Shown: piece by piece, positions 27,169 to 35,436 of the stretch
Numbering within the stretch: the stretch's first letter is position 1
How the letters are laid out: each line of letters begins with the position of its first letter
Source of the DNA: Nocardioides sp. LHD-245
GTDB taxonomy: Bacteria > Actinomycetota > Actinomycetes > Propionibacteriales > Nocardioidaceae
Assembly (NCBI RefSeq): GCF_030929495.1
Contig: NZ_JAVFWN010000005.1
Span: 124,001-188,000 of the forward strand
Reading direction: 5' to 3'
DNA: 64,000 nt
The notes under the pieces: generated by a model
Told to the model about the DNA's origin: nothing
Database searches by the model: none
What the model saw: the letters and a program-made list of their open reading frames with translations, nothing else
Program-made: the position numbers and the translations under genes

Positions 27169-27792
27169 ATGCACCGCACCCGCCTCGCCGCCCTGACCAC
27201 CCTGCTGGCGCTGATCGTGACCAGCCTGCTGCTCGTCTCCGCACCGGGCGGCCGAGCGGCCGCACCCCGGGTGGACGGCGACGACGTGGTGACCCGCGCC
27301 GACGTCGTCCGGGCGTTCCCGGGTCTCAAGCGCCTCGACCTCGGCCGGGTCCCCTACCGGACCCTCAGCTACTACGACGGCGTGTGCTCGACCTGGGAGC
27401 GGGTCGACGGCACCTCGGGCAGGCAGTTCGGGGGCCAGGACGCGTACGCCAGCCGCTCGATGCGGGCCGACGTGATCCAGTTCCGCAACAAGGCGACCGC
27501 CCGTCGACTCCTCACGACCTTCCGCACCTATGTGCGCGACTGCGGCCAGCACTGGGCCGGGGTCGACACCACGGTCCAGCCGGTGCGGATGCCGAAGTTC
27601 GGCGACCAGCGGATCGGCTTCCGCACCACCGAGATCTTCGCGCCCGAGAAGAACCTGCCGAGCCGCCACTACCTCACCGTGGCGGTCCGCCAGGGCAAGC
27701 GCCTCCTGCTGCTCAGCGTGGAGCAGCCGAGCCAGGTCCGCAAGACCGCCTTCGTCCGGCTGGCCCGGGTCGCCGCGCGGAAGATGGGCTGA
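27169..27792 (+). CDS. Secreted protein of unknown function
   Basis: A 207-residue exported protein. ATG at 27169 follows a well-placed GGAAGG and gives a clean signal peptide (basic start MHRTR, hydrophobic core LAALTTLLALIVTSLLLV, cleavage near APGGRAAA). The mature part has two cysteines (GVCSTWERVDG and VRDCGQHWAG) that could form a disulfide, and a pattern resembling the extracellular sensor domains of actinobacterial lipoproteins and Ser/Thr kinases (PknH-type), but I cannot assign it firmly. It is divergent from the PadR operon and shares its intergenic region, so it may be under the same repressor. Confidence 0.72.
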   Translation: MHRTRLAALTTLLALIVTSLLLVSAPGGRAAAPRVDGDDVVTRADVVRAFPGLKRLDLGRVPYRTLSYYDGVCSTWERVDGTSGRQFGGQDAYASRSMRADVIQFRNKATARRLLTTFRTYVRDCGQHWAGVDTTVQPVRMPKFGDQRIGFRTTEIFAPEKNLPSRHYLTVAVRQGKRLLLLSVEQPSQVRKTAFVRLARVAARKMG

Positions 27793-27812
27793 GCGCGACC
27801 CGGGGCGCAGCG

Positions 27813-28547
27813 CTACCGCTCGCAGCTCTGGCGGACCTCTCCGGTGCAGGAGTCCCTGCCCCGGCCGCCGATCACGGTGTCGTAGCCGCCCCGGCCGTTG
27901 AGCACGTCGTTGCCGGCCCCACCGCGCAGCACGTTGTCGAAGGCGTCGCCGAGGATGAGGTCGTCGTCGGGGGTGCCCCGGACCTCCTCGACGCCGGCGA
28001 GCGCGGTCCGCAAGCGCAGTCCGCCGACCTCGGTCTCGGCGCTGGCCGAGCCGGTGGCGAGGTTGACGTAGACGCCGGAGGTCAGGCCGGGCACGTAGCC
28101 GTCGTAGAAGGTCACCCGGTCGTAGCCCGGCCCGCCGTCGAACGACCCGGTTCCCAGCGGTGCCCAGTACCGATCGGCGCCCTTGCCGCCGCGAGCGGTG
28201 CCGACGCCGTAGAACCGGTCCGCGCCCTTGCCTCCGTCGGCGCTCCCCGCTCCGTGGATCGTGTCGTCGCCCCTGCCGCCGAGCACCCGGGTCCGCGCGT
28301 CGCCGCAGATCAGGTCGTTGCCGTCGAGCCCGAGGACCACGTCACGGCCCTTGCCCCGCCCGGCCACGATCACGTCGCGCCCCCGGGTGCCGACGATCCG
28401 GTCGTCGCCCTTCGACGGGTCGACGATCGTCGCCCGCTTGCCGGCGCAGGTCGGCACCGGCGCCTGCGCCGGCGAGGGCGCCGCTCCGGCCAGACCGCCG
28501 CCGGCCGCCAGCAGCGCCGCTGTCGCCGCGACCCGAGCTCTCCGCAT
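27813..28547 (-). CDS. Secreted calcium-binding RTX/hemolysin-type repeat protein
   Basis: A 244-residue protein with a signal peptide (MRRARVAATAALLAAGGGLAG, cut near AQA) and irregular nonapeptide repeats of the GGxGxDxxx type: GDDRIVGTRG, GGRGDDTIHG, GGKGADRFYG, GGAGNDVLNG, GGRGRDSC. Such repeats wind into a parallel beta-roll that binds calcium outside the cell. Two cysteine pairs (TCAG...ICGD; SCTGEVRQSC) may form disulfides. Export would be Sec-dependent, unlike proteobacterial type I RTX toxins. ATG at 28547 is chosen over 28565. Function unknown; many actinobacteria carry several such proteins. Confidence 0.8.
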   Translation of the reverse strand: MRRARVAATAALLAAGGGLAGAAPSPAQAPVPTCAGKRATIVDPSKGDDRIVGTRGRDVIVAGRGKGRDVVLGLDGNDLICGDARTRVLGGRGDDTIHGAGSADGGKGADRFYGVGTARGGKGADRYWAPLGTGSFDGGPGYDRVTFYDGYVPGLTSGVYVNLATGSASAETEVGGLRLRTALAGVEEVRGTPDDDLILGDAFDNVLRGGAGNDVLNGRGGYDTVIGGRGRDSCTGEVRQSCER

Positions 28548-28587
28548 CCCCGCACCCTGTCGCACCAGGGCAGGATGTCACCGACGC

Positions 28588-28989
28588 TCAGATCAGCCGG
28601 TAGCGGACCCCCAGCGCGTCGTACGTCGACCGGGCCCGGCGGTCGCGGGTGATCAGCTCCACGTCGTGATGCAGGGCGGTCGATCCGACCAGCCCGTCGT
28701 AGACCGCGCCGCCATCGACGTCCGCGGCGGCCAAGGTGGCCACCAACTCGACCTGGCGCGACTCGGGCAGGCCGATCACCTCGAGCCCGAGGCCGTCGAG
28801 CGCACGCGCCACATCCTTGCCCGACATGTAGTAGGGGTCCTGGACGCGGGTCAGCACGCTGTAGGTCTCCAGCAACACATGAGCCGGCACCGCGCTCACC
28901 TGCGACCTGACTCCGCGCACCGCACCATGGTCGGGATGGCGTGGGTTCAACGCGGGGACCAGGAGGCTGGTGTCACAGGCGGCGCTCAC
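28588..28989 (-). CDS. vapC: VapC-type PIN-domain ribonuclease toxin
   Basis: A 133-residue PIN-domain protein. The acidic residues that bind magnesium are in place: D6 (CDTSLL), E41 (LLETYS), D98 (YDGLV) and D116 (ITRDRR). GTG start at 28989 lies inside the antitoxin gene (17-bp overlap), the usual order of a vapBC pair, so toxin translation depends on antitoxin translation. The expected activity is cleavage of a specific RNA, often a tRNA, when free of antitoxin. Confidence 0.87.
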   Translation of the reverse strand: MSAACDTSLLVPALNPRHPDHGAVRGVRSQVSAVPAHVLLETYSVLTRVQDPYYMSGKDVARALDGLGLEVIGLPESRQVELVATLAAADVDGGAVYDGLVGSTALHHDVELITRDRRARSTYDALGVRYRLI

Positions 28990-29251
28990 GCACGGCCTCC
29001 AGGGTCTCGCGGATCATCTCGTCGGTGAGCGGCGGCGCGTCGGGGGGGAGGTTCTTGTAGACGATGCGCGGGAACTCACCCTCGGGGAACTCGATCTCGA
29101 CCTCGGCCCGCGGCAGCTCGATCTGCAGTCGCCCGTTGTCGAAGAACAGGTCGACCCGGGTGCCACCGGTCAGCCCCATGGCGTCGCGGATCGCCTTGGG
29201 TACGACGATGCGCCCGGCACTGTCGATGGTGGTCTGGATGGCAGCCGTCAT
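28973..29251 (-). CDS. vapB: VapB antitoxin, AbrB/MazE (SpoVT) type
   Basis: A 92-residue protein. The N-terminal swapped-hairpin DNA-binding domain is clear (TTIDSAGRIVVPKAIRDAMGLTGGTRVDLFF), with the VPKAIRDAMG signature. The C-terminal half (LPPDAPPLTDEMIRETLEAVRERRL) is the toxin-binding tail. A perfect inverted repeat overlaps its start codon, as expected for autoregulation. No Shine-Dalgarno is visible and a TATTCT box sits just upstream of the ATG, so the transcript may be leaderless. Confidence 0.87.
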   Translation of the reverse strand: MTAAIQTTIDSAGRIVVPKAIRDAMGLTGGTRVDLFFDNGRLQIELPRAEVEIEFPEGEFPRIVYKNLPPDAPPLTDEMIRETLEAVRERRL

Positions 29252-29267
29252 GGTAGGAGAATACCAT
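29250..29267 (-). promoter_or_regulatory. vapBC operator overlapping start codon and -10 box
   Basis: The perfect inverted repeat ATGGTA-(6 bp)-TACCAT spans 29250-29267, covering the vapB ATG and, on the minus strand, a TATTCT -10-like box six bases upstream of it. Binding by VapB or the VapBC complex would block both promoter and start site. It also touches the stop codon of the upstream membrane protein gene. Confidence 0.7.
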
Positions 29268-30361
29268 CAAGGATGCCATCGGGCCGGGGTGGCGGACTGA
29301 CGCACCGAGCGCGGCAGCACTATCTCCAGGTCGAGGCCGGCTGCCGTGTGGGACAGCCCGCGGTGCCCGCCCGCCCGCGGGATCGCCGCGGCGACCGTGA
29401 GCATCACGAAGATCAGCAGCACCGCTCCGGTCCACGCGCCCGGGAGCGCGAGCAGCACGATCAGCGGGCCCACGCCGGTGGCGAGCTTGACCAGCCGGGC
29501 CAACGGGACCGGGCCGCGGCGGCCGACCGTCCGCACGGACACCACCCACTCGCCGACCGTCCGCCCGCCGAGGAGGACGGCGACCGCCTCGATCAGGCCC
29601 GGGACACCCCACTGCAGCAGGCGTTCCGGCGTGGTGGGCAGGTCCTCGAAGGGGACCTCGACGACGTACAGCTGCACGGCCCGCCAGGCCACGGACAGCG
29701 CCGAGCCGAGCAGCACCACGAAGAGGACGTCGCAGACCATCCCGACCAGTCGCCGGCCGAGGGTGATCGTCGTCGGCCACACCACCTCCGGTCGCCGCCG
29801 GCGGATGAAGATCGCCGACACCAGCGAGCCGAGGGCCGCGCCGAGCGTGTTGAGCATCAGGTCGTCGACGTCGAAGAGCCGGTAGGCGCAGTCGTAGAGA
29901 TGCCACACGCCGGTGGCCTGGGTGGTCTCGATGAGCAGCGAGACCCCGAAGCCGAGGAGTGTGGCCACCACGACCCCGCGGCGCGCGATGCGCCGCACGA
30001 ACCAGCCGAGCGGCACGAACAGCAGCACGTTGAGCGCCACCTGCAGGAACGCCGCGTCGTGCGCCAGCGCCGACAGCCCGGCCCGCGACCCGAGGTCACC
30101 CCAGTCGATCCCGCGCATCGTGTCGAACGGGACCGTCTGCCGCCCGACACAGACGAAGTCGTCACCCGCCGGCATCGGCAGCAGGGTGTAGGTCCACAGG
30201 GCCAGCGCGTAGACCGCGCCGGAGAGCAGCACCAGCAGGTCGTGCGGGCCGAGCCGACCGTCGCGGCGGTACTCGACCGCGGCCACCGGCAGCAGCAGCA
30301 CCACCGCGACCACGCTGCCGAGGCCCGTCGCGATGACGGCGTTCAGCACCTGGTCGGACAT
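29267..30361 (-). CDS. VanZ/RDD-domain membrane protein
   Basis: A 364-residue membrane protein with two parts. The first 190 residues are VanZ-like, with about five helices and the signature ALNVLLFVPLGWFVRRI followed by ETTQATGVWHLYDC; the second part, from about residue 200, is an RDD-type domain (GRRLVGMVCDVLFVVLL, then WGVPGLIEAVAVLLGGRTVGEWVV). VanZ proteins are linked with glycopeptide tolerance, but no van genes are near. A VanZ-RDD fusion is common in actinobacteria and functionally undefined. Eleven bases separate it from the phosphatase gene upstream. Confidence 0.8.
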   Translation of the reverse strand: MSDQVLNAVIATGLGSVVAVVLLLPVAAVEYRRDGRLGPHDLLVLLSGAVYALALWTYTLLPMPAGDDFVCVGRQTVPFDTMRGIDWGDLGSRAGLSALAHDAAFLQVALNVLLFVPLGWFVRRIARRGVVVATLLGFGVSLLIETTQATGVWHLYDCAYRLFDVDDLMLNTLGAALGSLVSAIFIRRRRPEVVWPTTITLGRRLVGMVCDVLFVVLLGSALSVAWRAVQLYVVEVPFEDLPTTPERLLQWGVPGLIEAVAVLLGGRTVGEWVVSVRTVGRRGPVPLARLVKLATGVGPLIVLLALPGAWTGAVLLIFVMLTVAAAIPRAGGHRGLSHTAAGLDLEIVLPRSVRQSATPARWHP

Positions 30362-30372
30362 CGGATGCGGAC

Positions 30373-31062
30373 CTAGCGGTAGGTCACCAGCGGCCGCGGC
30401 AGGTGCGGGTGCTCGTTGAACGTCAGCAGCCGGGCCCCGGTGGCGCCGACGATCACCCGGGTGACCGAGGTGTTGGCGATGACCGTGTTGAACCGCGCCC
30501 AGACCGGGCCCACCGCCCCGGGCTCCGGTACGACGAGCAGCGCGGCCAGGGCGGCGATCACGCCACCCGACGTGACCACCAGGGTCGGGCCGGGACGAGC
30601 GGCCGCGGCGTCGAGCGCGGTGCGGGCCCGGCCGACGAAGGCGTCGTACGGCTCCGGGTAGCCGCCGTCCGGGCCGGCGGCGGCCCAGTGCGCGGTGGAG
30701 ACCTCGAACTGCTCCTGGAAGGCGCGCCGGTCGGTGGTGTGGTCGCCCCGCGAGCCGACGGCCCCCGTCGCCTCGGCGAAGCGCGCGAGCACGGCGAGAT
30801 GGTCGAACTCGGCCCAGTCCTCGTCGACCTCGGCCTGCGGGGAGCCCGGGAGCCCGGTCCAGCCGGTGCCCTCGGCGATCGCCTCCCACGTCTCGCGGTG
30901 CCGGCGCATGCCGCCGTGCACGACGGACAGGGGCTCGGGGCCCTCCTTGGCGAGCCAGCGGCCGAGCACGCGACCCTGCTCCCAGCCGTTCTCGGAGAGC
31001 ACGTCGTAGTCGTCGGCACCGAACGACGCCTGGCCGTGGCGGACGAGCAGCAGCACGCCCAT
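30373..31062 (-). CDS. Histidine phosphatase family protein
   Basis: A 229-residue phosphoglycerate-mutase-like phosphatase. The catalytic RHG motif is at R8-H9-G10 (LLLVRHGQASFG), a second arginine appears in MRRHRETW, and a glycine-rich SGG near residue 185 stands where the family usually has a second catalytic histidine (SHGG in most), here replaced by TSGG, so activity may be reduced or altered. ATG overlaps the upstream stop. Members of this family follow acyl-CoA kinase-like phosphotransferases in many actinobacteria, which suggests phosphate removal in the same pathway. Confidence 0.82.
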   Translation of the reverse strand: MGVLLLVRHGQASFGADDYDVLSENGWEQGRVLGRWLAKEGPEPLSVVHGGMRRHRETWEAIAEGTGWTGLPGSPQAEVDEDWAEFDHLAVLARFAEATGAVGSRGDHTTDRRAFQEQFEVSTAHWAAAGPDGGYPEPYDAFVGRARTALDAAAARPGPTLVVTSGGVIAALAALLVVPEPGAVGPVWARFNTVIANTSVTRVIVGATGARLLTFNEHPHLPRPLVTYR

Positions 31063-32135
31063 CAGGCGCCCTGCCCCTGGGTCAGGACGCCGATGACCTG
31101 CCGGCAGCGCCCCTCGAGATAGCCGACGGCGGGCCCGAAGGCGGCGTACGTCTCGTTGGTGGTCTGGCCGTGGAAGTAGCGGTACCAGATCTGCTGGGCG
31201 ATGACCGCGAGCCGGAACAGGCCGAAGACCTCGTAGAAGGTCCACTGCGCGGGCGTCAGCGAGAGGCCGGTGCGGGCGCAGTAGGCCTCGACGACCTGGC
31301 GACGCGTCCACATGCCGGGCGCGGTCGTGGGCTGACGCCGGAACAGCAGGAAGAACTCGTCGTCGTCGGCCTCGACCCAGTACGCCAGCGCGCAGCCGAG
31401 GTCCATCAGCGGGTCGCCGACGGTGGCGAGCTCCCAGTCGAGGAGCCCGATGATCCGGCTCGGATCGTCCGGGGCGAGCACCATGTTGTCGAGGCGGTAG
31501 TCGTTGTGGATCATCCGCTGTCCGAGGTCGGCGGGCTGGTGCGCGTCGAGCCAGCCGGTGATGTCGGACCAGTCACCGGTGTCGTCTGTGCGGGCGTTGT
31601 CCAGCCGCGCGATCCAGCCGCCGAGCTGCCGCGCGACGTACCCGTCGCCCTTGTTGAGCGCGACCAGGCCGAGCACGGAGCTGACGTCGACCGTGTGCAG
31701 CGCGACCAGCATGTCGACCGCCGCGTCGCACAGCGCCGACGCCTGCTCGGGGGTGACCGGGAAGCCGAAGTCGCGGCGCGGGATCAGCCCGTCGAGCCGC
31801 TCCATGACGTAGAGCTCGCTGCCGATCGGGCTCTCCTCGGCCGTGCCGTACGCCACCATCGCCGGCACCTGGCCGAAGACCGGCTTGAGCGCGTCCTGGA
31901 TCCGGTACTCGCGGCCCATGTCGTGCGCGCCCTTGGCCTTGGTGCCGACGGGCGGGCGGCGCAGGATCAGGTCGGGGCCGGTCTGCATCCGCAACAGGTA
32001 GGTGAGGTTGGAGGCCCCGCCCGGGAACTGCCGCACCTCGGCGATCGGGCCGCGGCCCAGCCAGGCCTCGACGGCCGGGACGTCGAAGGCGTCCTCCGCG
32101 CGGACCGGACGCGACTCGTCGCCCACCCCGCTCAC
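31062..32135 (-). CDS. Acyl-CoA kinase-like phosphotransferase (ACAD10/11 kinase-domain family)
   Basis: A 357-residue protein with the aminoglycoside phosphotransferase fold. The catalytic loop HNDYRLDN has H210, D212 and N217, and the metal-binding D233 lies in LLDWELATVGDPLMDLG. It is not an antibiotic-resistance gene: the sequence belongs to the group related to the kinase domain of mammalian ACAD10/ACAD11 and to LvaA of levulinate catabolism, which phosphorylate 4-hydroxyacyl-CoAs so that phosphate can be eliminated. GTG start overlaps the SDR stop. Neighbouring SDR and phosphatase genes support an acyl-CoA role. Confidence 0.82.
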   Translation of the reverse strand: MSGVGDESRPVRAEDAFDVPAVEAWLGRGPIAEVRQFPGGASNLTYLLRMQTGPDLILRRPPVGTKAKGAHDMGREYRIQDALKPVFGQVPAMVAYGTAEESPIGSELYVMERLDGLIPRRDFGFPVTPEQASALCDAAVDMLVALHTVDVSSVLGLVALNKGDGYVARQLGGWIARLDNARTDDTGDWSDITGWLDAHQPADLGQRMIHNDYRLDNMVLAPDDPSRIIGLLDWELATVGDPLMDLGCALAYWVEADDDEFFLLFRRQPTTAPGMWTRRQVVEAYCARTGLSLTPAQWTFYEVFGLFRLAVIAQQIWYRYFHGQTTNETYAAFGPAVGYLEGRCRQVIGVLTQGQGA

Positions 32136-32911
32136 TCGGCCACCGCGTCCAGCTTGCGCGCCTGGGCCCGCATGACCGCGTCGTACGCCGCCCGGTCGCC
32201 CAGCTTCAGCTGGTACGCCGCACGCGCGGCGTCGTCGGGCACGATCAGCTCGGTGCCGGCGTCGATCCCGGCCAGCACCGCGGCCGCGATGTCGTCGGCG
32301 CTGGTGGGGCTGTCCTCGACCAGCTTGGTCATCACGGTCTGCAGGGCCGCGTCGCGACCCTCGACCGCGGCCATCAGGTTGGTGCGGAAGTACGACGGGC
32401 ACACGGCGTGGGCGCTCACCCCGTGCGCGGCCAGCTCGTGGCCGGTGGTCTCGGTCAGCGCGACGACCGCTGCCTTGGTGGCGTTGTAGCCGGCCATGCC
32501 GGCCGGGTGCACGAGCCCGGCGAGCGAGGCGATGTTGACAATCCGGCCGCTCCCCTGCCGCTTGAACACGGGGGTGAACGTCGCCGTGCCGCGGACCGCG
32601 CCGAGCAGGTTGATGTCGACCAGCCGCTGCCACTCGTCGATCCCCGCGACGTCGAGCCGCCCGCCGCCGGCGATGCCGGCGTTGTTGACGAGCACGTCCA
32701 GCCCGCCCCACGTGCGCTCGACGTGGTCGCGGGCCGCGACCCAGTCGCCGTCGCTGGTGATGTCGAGCGGCAGGATCCCCTCGGCCTCCGCACGGTCGGT
32801 GCGGAGCACGTCGGCGCCTCGCTCCTCCCACGCCCGGGCCAGGGCGGCGCCGAGCCCGGAGGCCGCGCCGGTGATGAGGACACGCAGGTTCTGGTGGGGC
32901 TGGTCGGTCAC
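32132..32911 (-). CDS. Short-chain dehydrogenase/reductase (classical SDR)
   Basis: A 259-residue NAD(P)-dependent oxidoreductase. It has the cofactor motif TGAASGLG near residue 14, NNAG (residues about 78-81), a catalytic serine in NIASLAG, and the YNATK motif with Tyr and Lys. The C-terminal part is typical of SDRs located next to phosphotransferase genes in fatty-acid loci. GTG start overlaps the stop of ornithine aminotransferase (GTGA), so four genes with different themes are read as one transcript. Confidence 0.87.
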   Translation of the reverse strand: MTDQPHQNLRVLITGAASGLGAALARAWEERGADVLRTDRAEAEGILPLDITSDGDWVAARDHVERTWGGLDVLVNNAGIAGGGRLDVAGIDEWQRLVDINLLGAVRGTATFTPVFKRQGSGRIVNIASLAGLVHPAGMAGYNATKAAVVALTETTGHELAAHGVSAHAVCPSYFRTNLMAAVEGRDAALQTVMTKLVEDSPTSADDIAAAVLAGIDAGTELIVPDDAARAAYQLKLGDRAAYDAVMRAQARKLDAVAE

Positions 32912-34167
32912 CCGGCCGACCCTAGGGCATCGGCGAGCACGGTCCGCAGGGCGCTCACGAGCAGGTCGATGTCGTCCTCCGTGCAGACCAGCGGCGGCGC
33001 GAACCGCACGGTCGAGCCGTGGGTGTCCTTGGCGAGGACGCCGTGCCGGATCAGGGCCTCGCCGACCTCGCGGCCGGTCAGCAGAGCCGGGTCGACGTCG
33101 ACACCGGCCCACAGGCCGCGCGCCCGGACCGCGACCAGCCCACGGCCGACCAGCCCACGCAGGCCCTCCTCGAGCCGTGCCCCCAGCACCCGCGCCCGCT
33201 CCTGGAACTCGCCGGTCGCGAGCATCTGCACGACCTCGTGCCCGATCGCGGCGGCCAGCGGATTGCCGCCGAAGGTCGAGCCGTGGGTGCCCGGCCGGAC
33301 CACCTCGAGCACCGCGCGGTCCGCCGCGACGGCCGAGACCGGGAGGATCCCACCGCCCAGCGCCTTGCCGAGCACGTAGACGTCGGGGACGACGTCCTCG
33401 TGGTCGCACGCGAACGTGCGGCCGCTGCGGGCCAGGCCGGACTGGATCTCGTCGGCCACCAGGAGGACGTCGCGCTCGGTGCACAGCGCGCGCAGCGCCC
33501 GCAGGAAGCCCTCCGGCGGCAGGACCACCCCGCCCTCGCCCTGGATCGGCTCGACGAGCACGGCGACCGTCGCGTCGTCGATCGCGGCGGCGACGGCATC
33601 CAGGTCGCCGTACGGGACGCCGACGAAGCCCGGGGTGAACGGCCCGTAGTCCGCGGTCGCCTCGTCGTCGTCGGAGAAGCTGACGATGGTCGTCGTGCGG
33701 CCGTGGAAGTTGCCCTGCATCGTGATGATCTTCGCCGTGCCCGGCGCGACGCCCTTGACCCGGTAGCCCCACTTCCGGCTGACCTTGATCGCGGTCTCGA
33801 CCGCCTCGGCGCCGGAGTTCATCGGCAGGATCAGGTCCTTGCCGGTCAGCTCGGCCAGCGCCTGCGCGAACGGTCCGAGCTGGTCGTTGTAGAACGCCCG
33901 GCTGGTGAGGGTCAGCCTCTCCAGCTGGGCAGCCGCGCGCGCGACCAGGCGCGGGTTGGCGTGGCCGAAGTTGAGGGCGGAGTAGCCGGCGAGGCAGTCC
34001 AGGTAGCGCCGGCCGTCGACGTCGGTCACCCAGGCGCCCTCCCCGGAGGCGAGGACCACCGGAAGCGGGTGATAGTTGTGCGCGGCGTACGTCTCGGTCA
34101 GGTCGATGTGGCGGCGCGTGGGGCCGGTGGCCCCCGGGTCCTGCGTGGCCCGCGTGGTGGTCGTCAT
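32908..34167 (-). CDS. rocD: Ornithine aminotransferase
   Basis: A 419-residue class III PLP enzyme converting ornithine and 2-oxoglutarate to glutamate semialdehyde and glutamate. It has the N-terminal YAAHNYHPLPVVL of ornithine aminotransferases, SGAEAVETAIK for phosphate binding, the VADEIQSGL aspartate and the Schiff-base lysine K268 in VLGKALGGG. Arginine or ornithine catabolism genes (arginase, rocA) are not seen in the window. First gene of the rocD-SDR-kinase-phosphatase-VanZ string. Confidence 0.85.
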   Translation of the reverse strand: MTTTTRATQDPGATGPTRRHIDLTETYAAHNYHPLPVVLASGEGAWVTDVDGRRYLDCLAGYSALNFGHANPRLVARAAAQLERLTLTSRAFYNDQLGPFAQALAELTGKDLILPMNSGAEAVETAIKVSRKWGYRVKGVAPGTAKIITMQGNFHGRTTTIVSFSDDDEATADYGPFTPGFVGVPYGDLDAVAAAIDDATVAVLVEPIQGEGGVVLPPEGFLRALRALCTERDVLLVADEIQSGLARSGRTFACDHEDVVPDVYVLGKALGGGILPVSAVAADRAVLEVVRPGTHGSTFGGNPLAAAIGHEVVQMLATGEFQERARVLGARLEEGLRGLVGRGLVAVRARGLWAGVDVDPALLTGREVGEALIRHGVLAKDTHGSTVRFAPPLVCTEDDIDLLVSALRTVLADALGSAG

Positions 34168-34219
34168 GGTGCTCCCTTCCGGTCCGGTCCCGAGGACTCC
34201 AGGATGCGCCTCTCGCGGG

Positions 34220-35413
34220 TCAGCTGCAGAGGCCCGCCGCGTCGCGGTCGTCGGGGGACAGGCCGCCGGAGGGGGCCGGGGTCGGCGTACCGCCGGGGGT
34301 CGCGGACGGGGATCCCGACGGAGAGCCCGACGGAGAGCCGGCCGGGGATCCCGACGGGGAGCCCGCGGCGCCGCCGCTGCCGTCCGGGCTGTCGTCGGCG
34401 CTGATCGCCTGGTCGAGGAACTCCTTGGTGAGCGGCTGGTCGGCGATCACCAGCTGCCACAGCTTCTCGACCGACGGCAGCCACTCCACGCCGCCGCTGA
34501 CCTTGTCGGTGTCGAGGGTCCACGGCGTGGTGATGAACTTGATGTCGGCGGCGTCGATGCCCTGGGCACTGGCGGCGACCTTGGCCATCTCCGCGACCGT
34601 CTCGAAGTTGGTCGCGAGCTCGGTGGTCGCGGCGCTGATGAAACGCGCGAGCCGGTCCGGGCGGGCGAGCATGCCGCGGGTGAGGGCCTTGTCGATCATC
34701 GCACCGATGAGGGCCTGCTGGCGCCGGGTCCGGTAGGGGTCGATGCCCTGGCTGACGCCGTAGCGCACCCGCGCGTAGTCCAGCGCCTCCTCGCCGTCGG
34801 CCTCGCGGGTGCCGGCGTCGAGATGGATGTTGCCGGTGGTGTCGTCGATCTCCTCGGGGACGCAGATCTCGACACCGTCGAGGGCGTCGACCATGTCCTT
34901 GAACTGGTTGAAGTCGACGACGACGAACTTGTCGACGCGGATCCCGGTCAGCTGCTCGAGCTGCTGGCGGGTGCAGCCGGGCCCGCCGACCTGGAAGGCG
35001 ACGTTCCACTTGTCGTACGCCGTCGCGGCGGGGATCTCGCTGTTGTCGGCTCGATAGCAGGTCGGTCGCATCACCGCCGTGTCGCGCGGGATCGAGATGC
35101 CGTAGGCGAACTCCCGGTCGGCCGAGAGGTGGAACAGGATCGTGGTGTCGGACAGGCCGCCCCCGGCCTCGCCGTCGATCTTGCACCCCTCGCAGCCACG
35201 GCTGTCGGTGCCCATGACCAGGATGTTGAGCGCCTCGGTCTTCTTGTCGGGCCGGTTCTTGCCGACGACCGTCGGGTGCTCGAGGTTGTCGTTCCAGTTC
35301 TGGTAGACGAGCACGACACCCAGACCGGTCAGCAGGCCTAGTGCCGCGAGGCTCGCCACGATGACCCGGAGCACCGTCCGCCCCGGCCGCGCCACCCGTC
35401 GCCGCCCTCCCAT
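34220..35413 (-). CDS. LytR-CpsA-Psr (LCP) family cell-wall glycopolymer ligase
   Basis: A 397-residue membrane-anchored enzyme that would attach teichoic acid-like polymer or arabinogalactan to peptidoglycan. One N-terminal helix (about residues 15-36) is followed by the LCP domain with MGTDSRG, LSDTTILFHLSAD, SIPRDTAV and DYARVRYG with the arginines YRTRRQQ. From about residue 345 the tail is low-complexity, dominated by GSPSG/GSPAG repeats and ending in a GLCS cysteine; it is probably a flexible wall-exposed tail. A free cysteine pair GCEGCKID is also unusual. Upstream lies a perfect 40-bp palindrome. Confidence 0.87.
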   Translation of the reverse strand: MGGRRRVARPGRTVLRVIVASLAALGLLTGLGVVLVYQNWNDNLEHPTVVGKNRPDKKTEALNILVMGTDSRGCEGCKIDGEAGGGLSDTTILFHLSADREFAYGISIPRDTAVMRPTCYRADNSEIPAATAYDKWNVAFQVGGPGCTRQQLEQLTGIRVDKFVVVDFNQFKDMVDALDGVEICVPEEIDDTTGNIHLDAGTREADGEEALDYARVRYGVSQGIDPYRTRRQQALIGAMIDKALTRGMLARPDRLARFISAATTELATNFETVAEMAKVAASAQGIDAADIKFITTPWTLDTDKVSGGVEWLPSVEKLWQLVIADQPLTKEFLDQAISADDSPDGSGGAAGSPSGSPAGSPSGSPSGSPSATPGGTPTPAPSGGLSPDDRDAAGLCS

Positions 35414-35436
35414 GACCGGAAACCTACAGGCACACG

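Noticed and set aside
27813..28547. RTX toxin.
   Set aside because: Only short calcium-binding repeats and a Sec signal peptide; no toxin domain, acyltransferase or type I secretion genes nearby.
29267..30361. VanZ as evidence for glycopeptide resistance.
   Set aside because: No vanHAX or vanRS genes are near; the VanZ-RDD architecture is common in actinobacteria without resistance.
31062..32135. Aminoglycoside phosphotransferase (antibiotic resistance).
   Set aside because: The fold is shared, but the sequence fits the acyl-CoA-linked kinase group and its neighbours are SDR and phosphatase genes.
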